DNA from: CAYQEU01 sp964532005 | Lineage (GTDB): Bacteria; Patescibacteriota; Doudnabacteria; UBA920 | DNA length: 21,561 nt | Direction: 5' to 3' | Assembly (NCBI GenBank): GCA_964532005.1 | Contig: CAZHER010000012.1 | Coordinates: 1 to 21,561, forward strand | Part shown: one piece after another, positions 16,322-21,561 of the stretch | Numbering within the stretch: the stretch's first letter is position 1 | Layout of the letters: each line of letters opens with the position of its first letter | Position numbers and translations under genes: made by a program | Notes under the pieces: generated by a model | Seen by the model: only the letters and a program-made list of their open reading frames with translations | What the model was told of the DNA's origin: nothing | Database searches by the model: none

Positions 16322-16328
16322 AAGGCAA

Positions 16329-16677
16329 TCTAAGGGAAACTCGTAAGCCGAATTCTGTTTCTAAATAATCATCTATCTTGACCTTCCATTGCTGGAAAGT
16401 TCATGCAGCCTACCTAATTTGGCTTTGCACTTAAGTAAGAATTTAGCCGTTTCACCCCTGCTGTTACCAGCAGGATTCACCCTAAAAAGGGTATTAACCC
16501 TAGATGGGGGCTGGATTGTCGCCAATCACAGCGTCACTGTTCGCATCTCTCGGATTACTCCTGACGGGGGTTACCCGCTACTATTTTTGATGGCTCTTAA
16601 GCGGACATCAAAGTAAGTGTTCGGACTTTCCTCTTTTTTGCTTAGCAAAAAAGCGATTATTCGGTTTCCTTAAACTG
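16329..16677 (-). ncRNA. rnpB: RNase P RNA (bacterial, reduced type A-like)
   Basis: This is the catalytic RNA that matures tRNA 5' ends. The minus-strand RNA has both universal P4 halves: GAGGAAAGTCCGAACAC near the 5' end (about 16633-16617) and ACAGAATTCGGCTTACG near the 3' end (about 16358-16342). P1 is AAGGAAAC near 16670 pairing with GTTTCCCTT near 16332. P3 is a 9-bp AU-rich stem with loop TAA. P5 is CACTT with AAGTG. GNRA loops GTAA and GCGA, the CR motif ATGCGAACAGTGACG, a CTGCTGGTAACAGCAG hairpin (P13/P14 region) and the L15 sequence AGGTAGGCTGC follow. P16-P17 and one of P13/P14 appear missing. The ends are approximate: 5' from the promoter, 3' from P1. Length is about 349 nt. Confidence 0.95.
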
Positions 16678-16683
16678 TACCCT

Positions 16684-16712
16684 ATTATAGCATAAAAATA
16701 AGACCTTGTCAA
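16684..16712 (-). promoter_or_regulatory. Perfect-consensus sigma70 promoter of rnpB
   Basis: The minus strand reads TTGACA (16712-16707), an exact 17-nt spacer, then TATAAT (16689-16684), with an extended TGC element before the -10. The predicted start is near 16677-16676, matching the start of RNase P helix P1. A full-consensus promoter fits a constitutively needed structural RNA. It lies 21 bases past the stop of the upstream gene. Confidence 0.85.
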
Positions 16713-16732
16713 TCCCCCAGCCATAAAAAGCA

Positions 16733-17284
16733 CTAATGCACGTAAACAAATACTGTTACAGCTGTCAGCAAAATCAATATTTCTAAGTAAAATGTGGTTG
16801 AATTGCTTTTACGGTAATACCCAAGAAACCAGAACCAATATTTAAAAAAAGTTGTTTTTGAAGAATCTTCTCTTAGACCTGGGCTTTTAAAAGCATAAAA
16901 GGTTGAGCTTACAGGCCATAACCACATCACTCCAACTTTGAAAGAGTCTAGAATAAAGTGGCTCCATGTACCAAGCCATACCATTAGCAAAAACACTTGT
17001 GCAAAAGCTGACCCAATTGCAAATGGATACAGCGCTGCTGAAACTACCAGCCAAACAAAAGGTCTGTGAGTCAAATATACCCTATGGTTGATTTCCTTTT
17101 TGGGTAAAATAAACCCCTTGGCTTTGTAGAACGCATAAAAGATGTCCATATCTGGAACAAAACCAAAGAAAGCTCCCCAAAAAAGTATTTGACTTCTTTC
17201 AGCCGGGCTAAGATCTGGTTTTAAAATCAACAAAGCGGCCTCGGCCACAAGATAGCCAGCGGCGATATGTCCTGAAGGCAACAT
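16733..17284 (-). CDS. DUF457/YdjM-like integral membrane protein, putative metal-dependent hydrolase
   Basis: The 183-residue membrane protein has the conserved polar residues of the YdjM/DUF457 family: GH at His6 near the N-terminus, PDMD (Asp45 and Asp47), NHRVYLTHRP with His67 and His73, and SHFILDS with His109 and Asp113. These probably form a metal site facing the membrane. Three to five helices are likely (for example 75-105 and around 155-180). The start overlaps the dsbA stop by one base (TAATG), so translation is coupled and it ends the dsbB-dsbA unit. The biochemical activity of the family is not firmly established, so hydrolase is by family annotation only. No terminator is seen before the rnpB promoter. 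Confidence 0.82.
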   Translation of the reverse strand: MLPSGHIAAGYLVAEAALLILKPDLSPAERSQILFWGAFFGFVPDMDIFYAFYKAKGFILPKKEINHRVYLTHRPFVWLVVSAALYPFAIGSAFAQVFLLMVWLGTWSHFILDSFKVGVMWLWPVSSTFYAFKSPGLREDSSKTTFFKYWFWFLGYYRKSNSTTFYLEILILLTAVTVFVYVH

Positions 17285-17934
17285 TATTTGTTCAAAGAGT
17301 CAACTTTGGCAATAAAATCGTTCAAACTAGGGAGCTTATCAAGCTTCTCGCCATTAAGGAAAAAGGTTGGGGTAGATCCGACTTTTGCTTTTACTCCATC
17401 TGCCTGGTCAGTGTTGACTATAGTTGCAAATTTGTTGTTCGCAACATCATTCTTGAATTGATCAACGTTTAAACCAATATCCTGAGCATATTTGGTATAA
17501 ATATCCAGTGGTGATGAACTATTAGACCATTCATCCTGATTTTCAAAAAGCTTATTGTGCATTTCCCAATATTTTCCTTGGGCACCTGCAGCTTCAGCAG
17601 CTTCGGCGGAAATTTGGGCATTTTTGTGTTGAGTCAAAGGAAAATGTCGGTACACAAAATTAAAATCCTTATTGTCCTTGTAGTGACCAAGAATCTCTTT
17701 TACTTTTGGGTGAAAAGCCCCGCATGCTGGACATTGATAATCCCCAAACTCTACTAAGGTCACTTTAGCGTTTTTATCCCCTGTCATATGACTGGTTTCC
17801 AAAACGAGCGAGTGGGGGTCAACAGCTTGTCCTGGCTTAGCTTCTTCACCAGGACCGGTGGTTATAAATAAAGCAATACCTCCTGCCAGAACCAGCCCGG
17901 CAATACCTAACATAATCCCTGTTTCTTTAGACAT
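17284..17934 (-). CDS. Membrane-anchored DsbA-like thiol:disulfide oxidoreductase
   Basis: The protein (216 residues) inserts disulfides into exported proteins outside the cytoplasm. Residues 6-25 form an N-terminal signal-anchor. The thioredoxin fold begins around 56 with KVTLVEFGDYQCPACGAFHP, giving the active site CPAC (Cys68 and Cys71), a DsbA/BdbD-type motif. The cis-proline loop is VGSTPTFFLNG, directly before the last strand. The helical insertion (about 95-160) is of DsbA/BdbD type. It overlaps dsbB by 8 bases and should pass electrons to it. A weak GGAG lies 11 nt before the ATG. A DsbC/DsbG-type isomerase is unlikely because the dimerisation domain is absent. Confidence 0.92.
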   Translation of the reverse strand: MSKETGIMLGIAGLVLAGGIALFITTGPGEEAKPGQAVDPHSLVLETSHMTGDKNAKVTLVEFGDYQCPACGAFHPKVKEILGHYKDNKDFNFVYRHFPLTQHKNAQISAEAAEAAGAQGKYWEMHNKLFENQDEWSNSSSPLDIYTKYAQDIGLNVDQFKNDVANNKFATIVNTDQADGVKAKVGSTPTFFLNGEKLDKLPSLNDFIAKVDSLNK

Positions 17935-18352
17935 CTTTGTTTAGTCTCCAATGAATTATTAAAAATATATTTATCAATAAAATACCTATCAACCCTTGCT
18001 GTGGTATATCAAGAAAGCCAAATAATTTTACAAACTGAGAACTGCAGGAAACTCCGGCGGTGCATGGAGCCAACGTTTCTGGAATAATTTTATAATAAAG
18101 CAGGTTGTGGAAAATTGACACAGCCAAACCAATTAAAGTCAAAGGCAAAACATACAAGTGGATCAACTTGTTTTTCAAAGCTATCCCAGCCCCAACTACA
18201 AACACCAAAGGATAGGTTGCGATTCGCAAAAACCAGCACATATTGCAGGGTGGAAAGCCTAGAATCTCACTGTAATATAGACTTCCAACAATGGAGGAGA
18301 AAGCCAGCCCCCAAACAGCATAGATACTATACTCTTTTAAAAACTGTTTCAT
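17927..18352 (-). CDS. DsbB/BdbC-like quinone-linked disulfide oxidase
   Basis: The 141-residue, four-helix membrane protein reoxidises DsbA and passes electrons to quinones. It has the quinone-proximal CxxC pair in PPCNMCWFLR (Cys36 and Cys39) with the conserved Arg43, and a second periplasmic pair Cys97 and Cys103 in APCTAGVSC. Helices are at about 10-30, 44-60, 66-83 and 118-134. The length matches BdbC-type proteins. It begins the dsbB-dsbA-DUF457 unit and follows the cyclase gene by 17 bases, which contain a perfect extended -10 placed exactly 6 nt from the ATG. This predicts a leaderless mRNA. No Shine-Dalgarno is present. Confidence 0.93.
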   Translation of the reverse strand: MKQFLKEYSIYAVWGLAFSSIVGSLYYSEILGFPPCNMCWFLRIATYPLVFVVGAGIALKNKLIHLYVLPLTLIGLAVSIFHNLLYYKIIPETLAPCTAGVSCSSQFVKLFGFLDIPQQGLIGILLINIFLIIHWRLNKDV

Positions 18353-18358
18353 ATAATA

Positions 18359-18367
18359 ATTATAACA
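18359..18367 (-). promoter_or_regulatory. Extended -10 promoter of dsbB, predicted leaderless
   Basis: The minus strand reads TGT-TATAAT at 18367-18359, then six bases TATTAT, then the dsbB ATG at 18352. The A of the ATG is therefore the expected transcription start. No recognisable -35 lies at 17 nt (GCGGGG, inside the cyclase gene). The element fits almost entirely in the 17-base intergenic gap. Confidence 0.65.
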
Positions 18368-18369
18368 TT

Positions 18370-18987
18370 TTAATTTTCCACCCCCGCAACCACTCTGGCA
18401 AGCCCGGCTTCTGCTTCTATTTTAAGAGGAAGCGCAATAACAGAAAATTTTTTGTTCAGAAGGTCTTCCAGGTTCACTAAATTTTCGATTATAAGAATAC
18501 CTGCGCCGAGTAGCTGTTTATGTATGGAGTATGGCTTGTTGTCAGGACTGCAAGTATCCAGCCCCAGCATAGACACTCCTCTGTCGATTAGCTTTTGTGC
18601 AAACTCTTCTGTTACTTCGGGAAAATTTTCAAAATAGGCTGGGGACAAATAATTTTTGCTTTTTCCTGTTAAAACCAAAACTATATCGTGCGATTGAATA
18701 TCTACCCCTTCGAGCAACCTTTCGTGAATAGTTTGCTGTCCTCTTGCATCTATCAAAACCCCTCTCCCGAAAAAAGTTTGCGGCGGATAGTCGGCAATTA
18801 GTTTTCCGTCTTTAATAAAATGAAACGGGGCGTCTATGTGGGTTCCAACGTGCATTCCCGTTTTCAAGTAGAAATGAGCTACGCCGTTTTCATCTACTGT
18901 GTCCGTTTGATGCAGATCTGGTTCGTCGTCACCAGGAAATACTGGCATGGGTTTGGAAAATTGGTGTGTCAGGTCGATAAGTTGCAT
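18370..18987 (-). CDS. Cyclase/KynB-like family metal-dependent hydrolase
   Basis: A 205-residue cytoplasmic protein of the cyclase family, which includes kynurenine formamidases and other small-amide hydrolases. The signature HVGTHIDAPFHF gives metal and catalytic residues His46, His50, Asp52 and His56. The GVLIDARG strand, the LGLDTCSPD loop and the final LPLKIEAEAGLARVVAG block are also typical. No tryptophan-pathway gene is nearby, so formamidase activity cannot be assumed. The ATG at 18987 lies 4 bases after a stable hairpin, and no clear -10 is seen between them. It may be expressed by read-through from the SurA-like gene or from an unseen promoter. Confidence 0.9.
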   Translation of the reverse strand: MQLIDLTHQFSKPMPVFPGDDEPDLHQTDTVDENGVAHFYLKTGMHVGTHIDAPFHFIKDGKLIADYPPQTFFGRGVLIDARGQQTIHERLLEGVDIQSHDIVLVLTGKSKNYLSPAYFENFPEVTEEFAQKLIDRGVSMLGLDTCSPDNKPYSIHKQLLGAGILIIENLVNLEDLLNKKFSVIALPLKIEAEAGLARVVAGVEN

Positions 18988-18991
18988 ATGT

Positions 18992-19020
18992 TTAAAACCA
19001 CCTTTTGGAGGTGGCTTTAA
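18992..19020 (-). terminator. Hairpin between the SurA-like gene and the cyclase gene, terminator or attenuator
   Basis: On the minus strand an 11-bp stem (TTAAAGCCACC with GGTGGTTTTAA) encloses the loop TCCAAAA. One pair is a G-U wobble on the minus-strand RNA and an A-C mismatch on the plus strand, so minus is the working strand. It starts 5 bases after the SurA-like stop and ends 4 bases before the cyclase ATG. The U-tract is short, so it may terminate partially or mask the cyclase start. Confidence 0.55.
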
Positions 19021-19025
19021 GATTT

Positions 19026-19721
19026 TTATTCAGTAGGGAGTCCGCCTTTATACTCTACAAAATTGTATATTTTGGCTTTGCTTCTGAGCTCTTTTATTAG
19101 ATCCATGGAAAGTTCAGCTAGCTTTTCCTGCTTCATCTGTTCCCGTACTTGATTTTTTGTTTCCTCTTCCTGTCCTGCAGGTAAGGTTATTTGGCTGTCA
19201 GTTATATTTTTATTCAAATCTTCTTCGGAAATATTTGCTTTATCTCCAATTAGTTTTTCTATCATTTTCCGAATCTTAATCTGGTCTCTTAAATTCTCAC
19301 GGGTTAAATTTTCAGTTTCAAGCACTTCATCCAAAGTTTGTCCTACTGCTGAAAACTGATCTTCAAATTTTTTAATTTCCTCATTTATTTCATCTTCGGT
19401 AATTGCGATATTTTTGGATTTGGCTTCTGCTGCGATTAACTGTTTGTCAATTAAATTATCCAGGGTATCTTTTCCGCCTTGCCGCTCCAGCTCTGATACA
19501 ACGGCATGACGGCTAATGAAATGGCCGTCCACCATAGCTGCAACGAAAATTCCTTTGAACGCAAACAGCAGGCCAAGCACTATCAAAACGGCTCCGGCGA
19601 TTAATGCCATTCTTATAATTCTTGAACGGTCAGCGGGAAGATTTACTTTTTCTTCCAAATTTTCTGCTTTATTTTCAATTTTTGTCTCACTATTGTTTGG
19701 GTTTGATGTGTTGTTTTCCAT
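19026..19721 (-). CDS. Membrane-anchored SurA-N-like periplasmic chaperone domain protein
   Basis: The 231-residue protein has an acidic cytoplasmic tail (1-30), one membrane helix (about 36-60), then an external SurA/PrsA N-terminal-type helical domain. It is recognised by VDGHFISRHAVVSELERQGGKDTLDNLIDKQLI, followed by EAKSKNIAITEDEINEEIKKF and LRDQIKIRKMIEKL, as in SurA, PrsA and trigger-factor-related chaperones. The parvulin-type prolyl isomerase domain expected between the helical parts is absent, so it is probably a chaperone only. It would act on proteins emerging from the Sec system, in keeping with secA, secD and dsbA/dsbB nearby. An extended -10 promoter 6 nt upstream of the ATG predicts a leaderless mRNA. 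Confidence 0.85.
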   Translation of the reverse strand: MENNTSNPNNSETKIENKAENLEEKVNLPADRSRIIRMALIAGAVLIVLGLLFAFKGIFVAAMVDGHFISRHAVVSELERQGGKDTLDNLIDKQLIAAEAKSKNIAITEDEINEEIKKFEDQFSAVGQTLDEVLETENLTRENLRDQIKIRKMIEKLIGDKANISEEDLNKNITDSQITLPAGQEEETKNQVREQMKQEKLAELSMDLIKELRSKAKIYNFVEYKGGLPTE

Positions 19722-19727
19722 TTACTA

Positions 19728-19756
19728 AATGTATCAGATATTGCTAGTTTTTCCAA
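19728..19756 (-). promoter_or_regulatory. Promoter of the SurA-like gene, predicted leaderless
   Basis: The minus strand has TTGGAA (19756-19751), a 17-nt spacer, and TACATT (19733-19728) with TGA at 19736-19734 as extended element. Six bases TAGTAA separate it from the ATG at 19721. The -10 matches TATAAT at four of six positions, so this is the weakest of the leaderless set, but the spacing is exactly the same. Confidence 0.5.
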
Positions 19757-19801
19757 ATATTGCTCAACTTACTGGGTCAAAATAAGAATATTAGGACTAA
19801 T

Positions 19802-20326
19802 TTAGAAAAATTTAAAATCTTTTAAAATATTTACCGATGCAAACGGGAGATCTATTCTGTAAAGCAAATTATTCTTTACTATTAAAGCTGCTTGATTTTC
19901 AACATAATCCGTATCTCCCGGCACGGCGGGTTGTTGCCATTCGACTAACTTAAAAGTTTGATCATTTACTGTAATGTCTTCACTCCTAACATTCCTATAT
20001 TCCTTATAATTTTTTATGTCGTTGTACTCATCAACAATTTTATTTTTCTTAACTGAAATCGAATATTCTACAGGACCTTCTTCCGACACAGGCTTACGAC
20101 CAAACCAGACAAAGAACATATTATCTTCAGTATCGGCAACCATATATCCGTAATCAGCAGGATAACTTATCTCAAATCCAAACTCACTGTTGCGATAAAT
20201 ATTGAGGTTGTTATTCGATTGTGCCGTCTTGGAATTAACTTCTTCTAACTTGGCCGGGCTGGGTGATAGACTGCTGCAGCCAACTGCCAACAAAGTAATT
20301 GAAGCAATGGTTACTATTATTTTCAT
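19802..20326 (-). CDS. Hypothetical lipoprotein
   Basis: The 174-residue protein has a short type II signal peptide with lipobox LLAVGC and lipidation site Cys17, so it is probably anchored on the outer face of the membrane. A Ser/Pro/Asn-rich linker (18-40) leads to a compact domain starting at IYRNSEFGFEISYPADYG. That segment (a tyrosine/phenylalanine-rich strand motif with SYP) is common in small surface lipoproteins of unknown function, with the PsbP-like style xxFxFxYP. I cannot assign a function. The gene is a monocistronic unit: a terminator-promoter module lies directly upstream, and 80 bases lie between its stop and the next ATG. Confidence 0.8.
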   Translation of the reverse strand: MKIIVTIASITLLAVGCSSLSPSPAKLEEVNSKTAQSNNNLNIYRNSEFGFEISYPADYGYMVADTEDNMFFVWFGRKPVSEEGPVEYSISVKKNKIVDEYNDIKNYKEYRNVRSEDITVNDQTFKLVEWQQPAVPGDTDYVENQAALIVKNNLLYRIDLPFASVNILKDFKFF

Positions 20327-20332
20327 AAAATG

Positions 20333-20341
20333 AGTATATCA
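20333..20341 (-). promoter_or_regulatory. Extended -10 promoter of the lipoprotein gene, predicted leaderless
   Basis: The minus strand reads TGA-TATACT at 20341-20333, then six bases CATTTT, then the ATG at 20326. The T of the TGn element is the last base of the preceding terminator U-tract. No -35 match is evident. Confidence 0.6.
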
Positions 20342-20366
20342 AAAAAACCGCCTTGCAGCGATTTTT
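20336..20366 (-). repeat. 31-bp exact direct repeat, copy 1 (terminator plus start of extended -10)
   Basis: Identical over 31 bases to 21409-21439, and the bases flanking both ends differ. It holds a whole terminator hairpin, its T7 tract and the first bases (TGATAT) of the extended -10 of the following gene. Confidence 0.95.
20341..20366 (-). terminator. Rho-independent terminator of the PEP-domain gene
   Basis: The minus-strand RNA forms a 9-bp stem, AAAAATCGC with GCGGTTTTT, around loop TGCAAG, followed by a T7 tract that begins inside the stem. A U-G pair makes it functional on the minus strand only. It overlaps the TAA stop of the PEP-domain gene (20365-20367). Confidence 0.75.
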
Positions 20367-21399
20367 AAACTGTTAATATCTTAACTATGCCCTTATCTGC
20401 ATTTACTTCTACTAAATTTCCATTTCTAAGCACATGTGTAGCATGTTTGGTCCCAACGATACATGGCTTCTTTAACTCCCTAGAAACAATTGATGCATGA
20501 CAAGTTATTCCCCCTTCGTTAGTAACAATAGCCCCCGCTCTTTTCATAACTGGGATATAACGAGGATCTGTCATGCTTGTAACTAACACTTCGCCTTTTT
20601 TTAATAATTTAGCATCTTTAACTAATTTTATTATCCTAACCTTCCCTCTTATAATTCCAGGAAATGCCGATTGCCCTTGCAAAATATCTGATAAAGAATT
20701 TTTAGAATTGTTAATAATATTAAACCTGTGAGGACTAGTTGGATCAAAATAAATTTTTTCAGAATTCTTATAATGTCTGACAAAGATAAATTTAACCCTA
20801 GTTTCTAAGTTTTTAGGTAATCTCCTCGAACTTAAAAATATATCAAATTCAGATATAGTTAAGTGTTTCAGTGTATCTATGGGTAATCCGCTATCTATTT
20901 CCAACATCCTCAAAAGACTGTTTTGGAAATCAAATCCCACTTTGTATACGTTCTCATTTTGTAGTCGTATGCTTTTGCAGATATCCAGGAGATCTTTTGA
21001 AAGTTGCCTGTTTTTGATTTCTGGAAGTTCTATAGCAACTAGTATAGTCGGTAATAATGCAATGAATTTTTTCTCTAGAACTTTTAAGGATTTTATTGGG
21101 TCTTTAATACTTTTTTGAGCTATCAATTTTCTAAAACTGTCTAAAACCTTATCATGCAATTTTTTATGCATTCTTAGTTTCTCAACTGTTCCGTAATCTC
21201 TCAGCCAATTCTTAGCTCTCTGTTGCACGTCCTTTTCGGCAAAAAAATGGTACAAAATCCCTCTCTTGACCATAATATACATAGGGTGTGGTGTGTATGA
21301 AAAATATTTAGTCACCGGATTGCTAAAAAACGCTCGGAACATTAAAGATGTTCCTAATAAAGAATAATCGCGTTGGTGCTTTTCATAAACTAAACTCAT
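20365..21399 (-). CDS. Protein with PEP-utilizer swivelling phosphohistidine domain, no catalytic partner domains
   Basis: The 344-residue protein ends in the mobile domain of PEP-utilizing enzymes (PEP synthase, PPDK, enzyme I). TNEGGITCHASIVSREL contains the phospho-accepting His301, followed by KKPCIVGT, and the domain begins near SAFPGIIRGKVRIIK. The N-terminal 230 residues are helical and basic, and I do not recognise them. Neither an ATP-grasp domain nor a PEP/pyruvate TIM barrel is present, so the protein cannot catalyse a full PEP synthase reaction alone. A phosphate-relay or regulatory role is inference. The ATG at 21399 lies exactly 6 nt after an extended -10, predicting a leaderless mRNA. 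A strong terminator overlaps its stop, so it forms its own unit. Confidence 0.85.
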   Translation of the reverse strand: MSLVYEKHQRDYSLLGTSLMFRAFFSNPVTKYFSYTPHPMYIMVKRGILYHFFAEKDVQQRAKNWLRDYGTVEKLRMHKKLHDKVLDSFRKLIAQKSIKDPIKSLKVLEKKFIALLPTILVAIELPEIKNRQLSKDLLDICKSIRLQNENVYKVGFDFQNSLLRMLEIDSGLPIDTLKHLTISEFDIFLSSRRLPKNLETRVKFIFVRHYKNSEKIYFDPTSPHRFNIINNSKNSLSDILQGQSAFPGIIRGKVRIIKLVKDAKLLKKGEVLVTSMTDPRYIPVMKRAGAIVTNEGGITCHASIVSRELKKPCIVGTKHATHVLRNGNLVEVNADKGIVKILTV

Positions 21400-21405
21400 A
21401 TTTTT

Positions 21406-21414
21406 ATGATATCA
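21406..21414 (-). promoter_or_regulatory. Extended -10 promoter of the PEP-domain gene, predicted leaderless
   Basis: The minus strand reads TGA-TATCAT at 21414-21406, then six bases AAAAAT, then the ATG at 21399. The T of TGn is the last base of the terminator U-tract, as in the copy at 20341. No -35 is seen at 16-18 nt. Confidence 0.6.
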
Positions 21415-21439
21415 AAAAAACCGCCTTGCAGCGATTTTT
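21409..21439 (-). repeat. 31-bp exact direct repeat, copy 2 (terminator plus start of extended -10)
   Basis: Identical over 31 bases to 20336-20366, about 1.07 kb away. The two copies bracket the PEP-domain gene, one just before its start and one overlapping its stop. Confidence 0.95.
21414..21439 (-). terminator. Rho-independent terminator of the gene ending at 21472
   Basis: It has the same 9-bp stem, TGCAAG loop and T7 tract as the copy at 20341-20366. It lies 32 bases past the TAG at 21472-21474. An upstream CCTTGCA (21463-21457) can pair with TGCAAGG in its loop and 3' arm. Confidence 0.75.
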
Positions 21440-21471
21440 CTAATTGCATAATACTTTGCAAGGTTATTTTA

Positions 21472-21561
21472 CTATAATTTATTTCCACCAAAGGCTATTA
21501 TCAAAAATGCCGTAACTGCCAGAGCAACTGCAATATATTGATTGGCTGTGAGTATTTCTTT
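21472..21561 (-). CDS. C-terminal tail of an unknown membrane protein (partial)
   Basis: Reading the minus strand from base 21561 gives 29 codons and a TAG at 21474-21472, with no internal stop: KEILTANQYIAVALAVTAFL, then IIAFGGNKL. Residues 9-24 are a clear hydrophobic helix, so the parent protein ends in a membrane anchor with a short polar tail. The terminator 32 bases downstream, and the absence of another use for this stretch, support it as the end of a real gene. The protein cannot be identified from this fragment. Confidence 0.6.
   Translation of the reverse strand, partial: KEILTANQYIAVALAVTAFLIIAFGGNKL

Noticed and set aside
16389..16616. 75-codon plus-strand frame
   Set aside because: It lies inside the RNase P RNA gene on the other strand. 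The stretch is fully explained by the conserved RNA.
20336..21439. The 31-bp direct repeats as mobile-element ends, attachment sites or a CRISPR
   Set aside because: Only two copies exist here, no transposase or integrase lies between them, and the content is explained by a terminator and promoter. The gene between them is an ordinary minus-strand gene.

Overview
The window is a compact, AT-rich bacterial segment in which every supported gene lies on the minus strand, so transcription runs from high to low coordinates. The genes are short, tightly packed and often overlap by 1-20 bases. TGA is used as a stop (for example murC and the second GT4 gene), so the genetic code is standard with respect to TGA. 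The small gene sizes, divergent MurG and patatin motifs, a minimal RNase P RNA and scarce Shine-Dalgarno sequences suggest a Patescibacteria/CPR-type genome. This is an inference; no marker here fixes the lineage.

Layout in transcription order. (1) 21561-17284 holds short units: the C-terminal tail of an unknown membrane protein, a protein with a PEP-utilizer swivelling phosphohistidine domain, a lipoprotein, a membrane-anchored SurA-N-like chaperone followed by a cyclase-family hydrolase, then dsbB-dsbA and a DUF457/YdjM-like membrane protein (to 16733). (2) 16677-16329 is the RNase P RNA gene (rnpB), behind a perfect-consensus sigma70 promoter. (3) 16271-6897 is a long cell-envelope operon: a polyprenyl-phosphate sugar-1-phosphate transferase, three GT4 glycosyltransferases, murG, a patatin-like lipase, murC and murB. 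It couples surface polysaccharide synthesis to peptidoglycan precursor synthesis. (4) 6856-612 is hpf, secA, two small unknown genes and an M1 aminopeptidase. (5) 563-1 is the start of secD, which has its own promoter.

The main observation is how transcription starts. Where a gene begins a unit, an extended -10 element (TGn plus a TATAAT-like hexamer) repeatedly lies exactly 6 nt before the ATG. This predicts leaderless mRNAs for the PEP-domain gene, the lipoprotein, the SurA-like gene and dsbB. secD (7 nt) and the sugar transferase (10 nt) are near-leaderless. In two places the U-tract of a terminator runs directly into the next extended -10, within an exact 31-bp direct repeat (20336-20366 and 21409-21439). 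The unit boundary is thus a duplicated terminator-promoter module. In contrast, murG, inside the long operon, has a strong GAGGAGG Shine-Dalgarno, so leaderless and SD-led initiation appear to coexist.

Functionally the window is about the envelope: Sec export (SecA, SecD), oxidative folding (DsbA/DsbB), extracytoplasmic chaperoning (SurA-like), peptidoglycan precursors (MurB, MurC, MurG) and surface glycan assembly. No CRISPR array, insertion sequence, tRNA or phage gene was seen.
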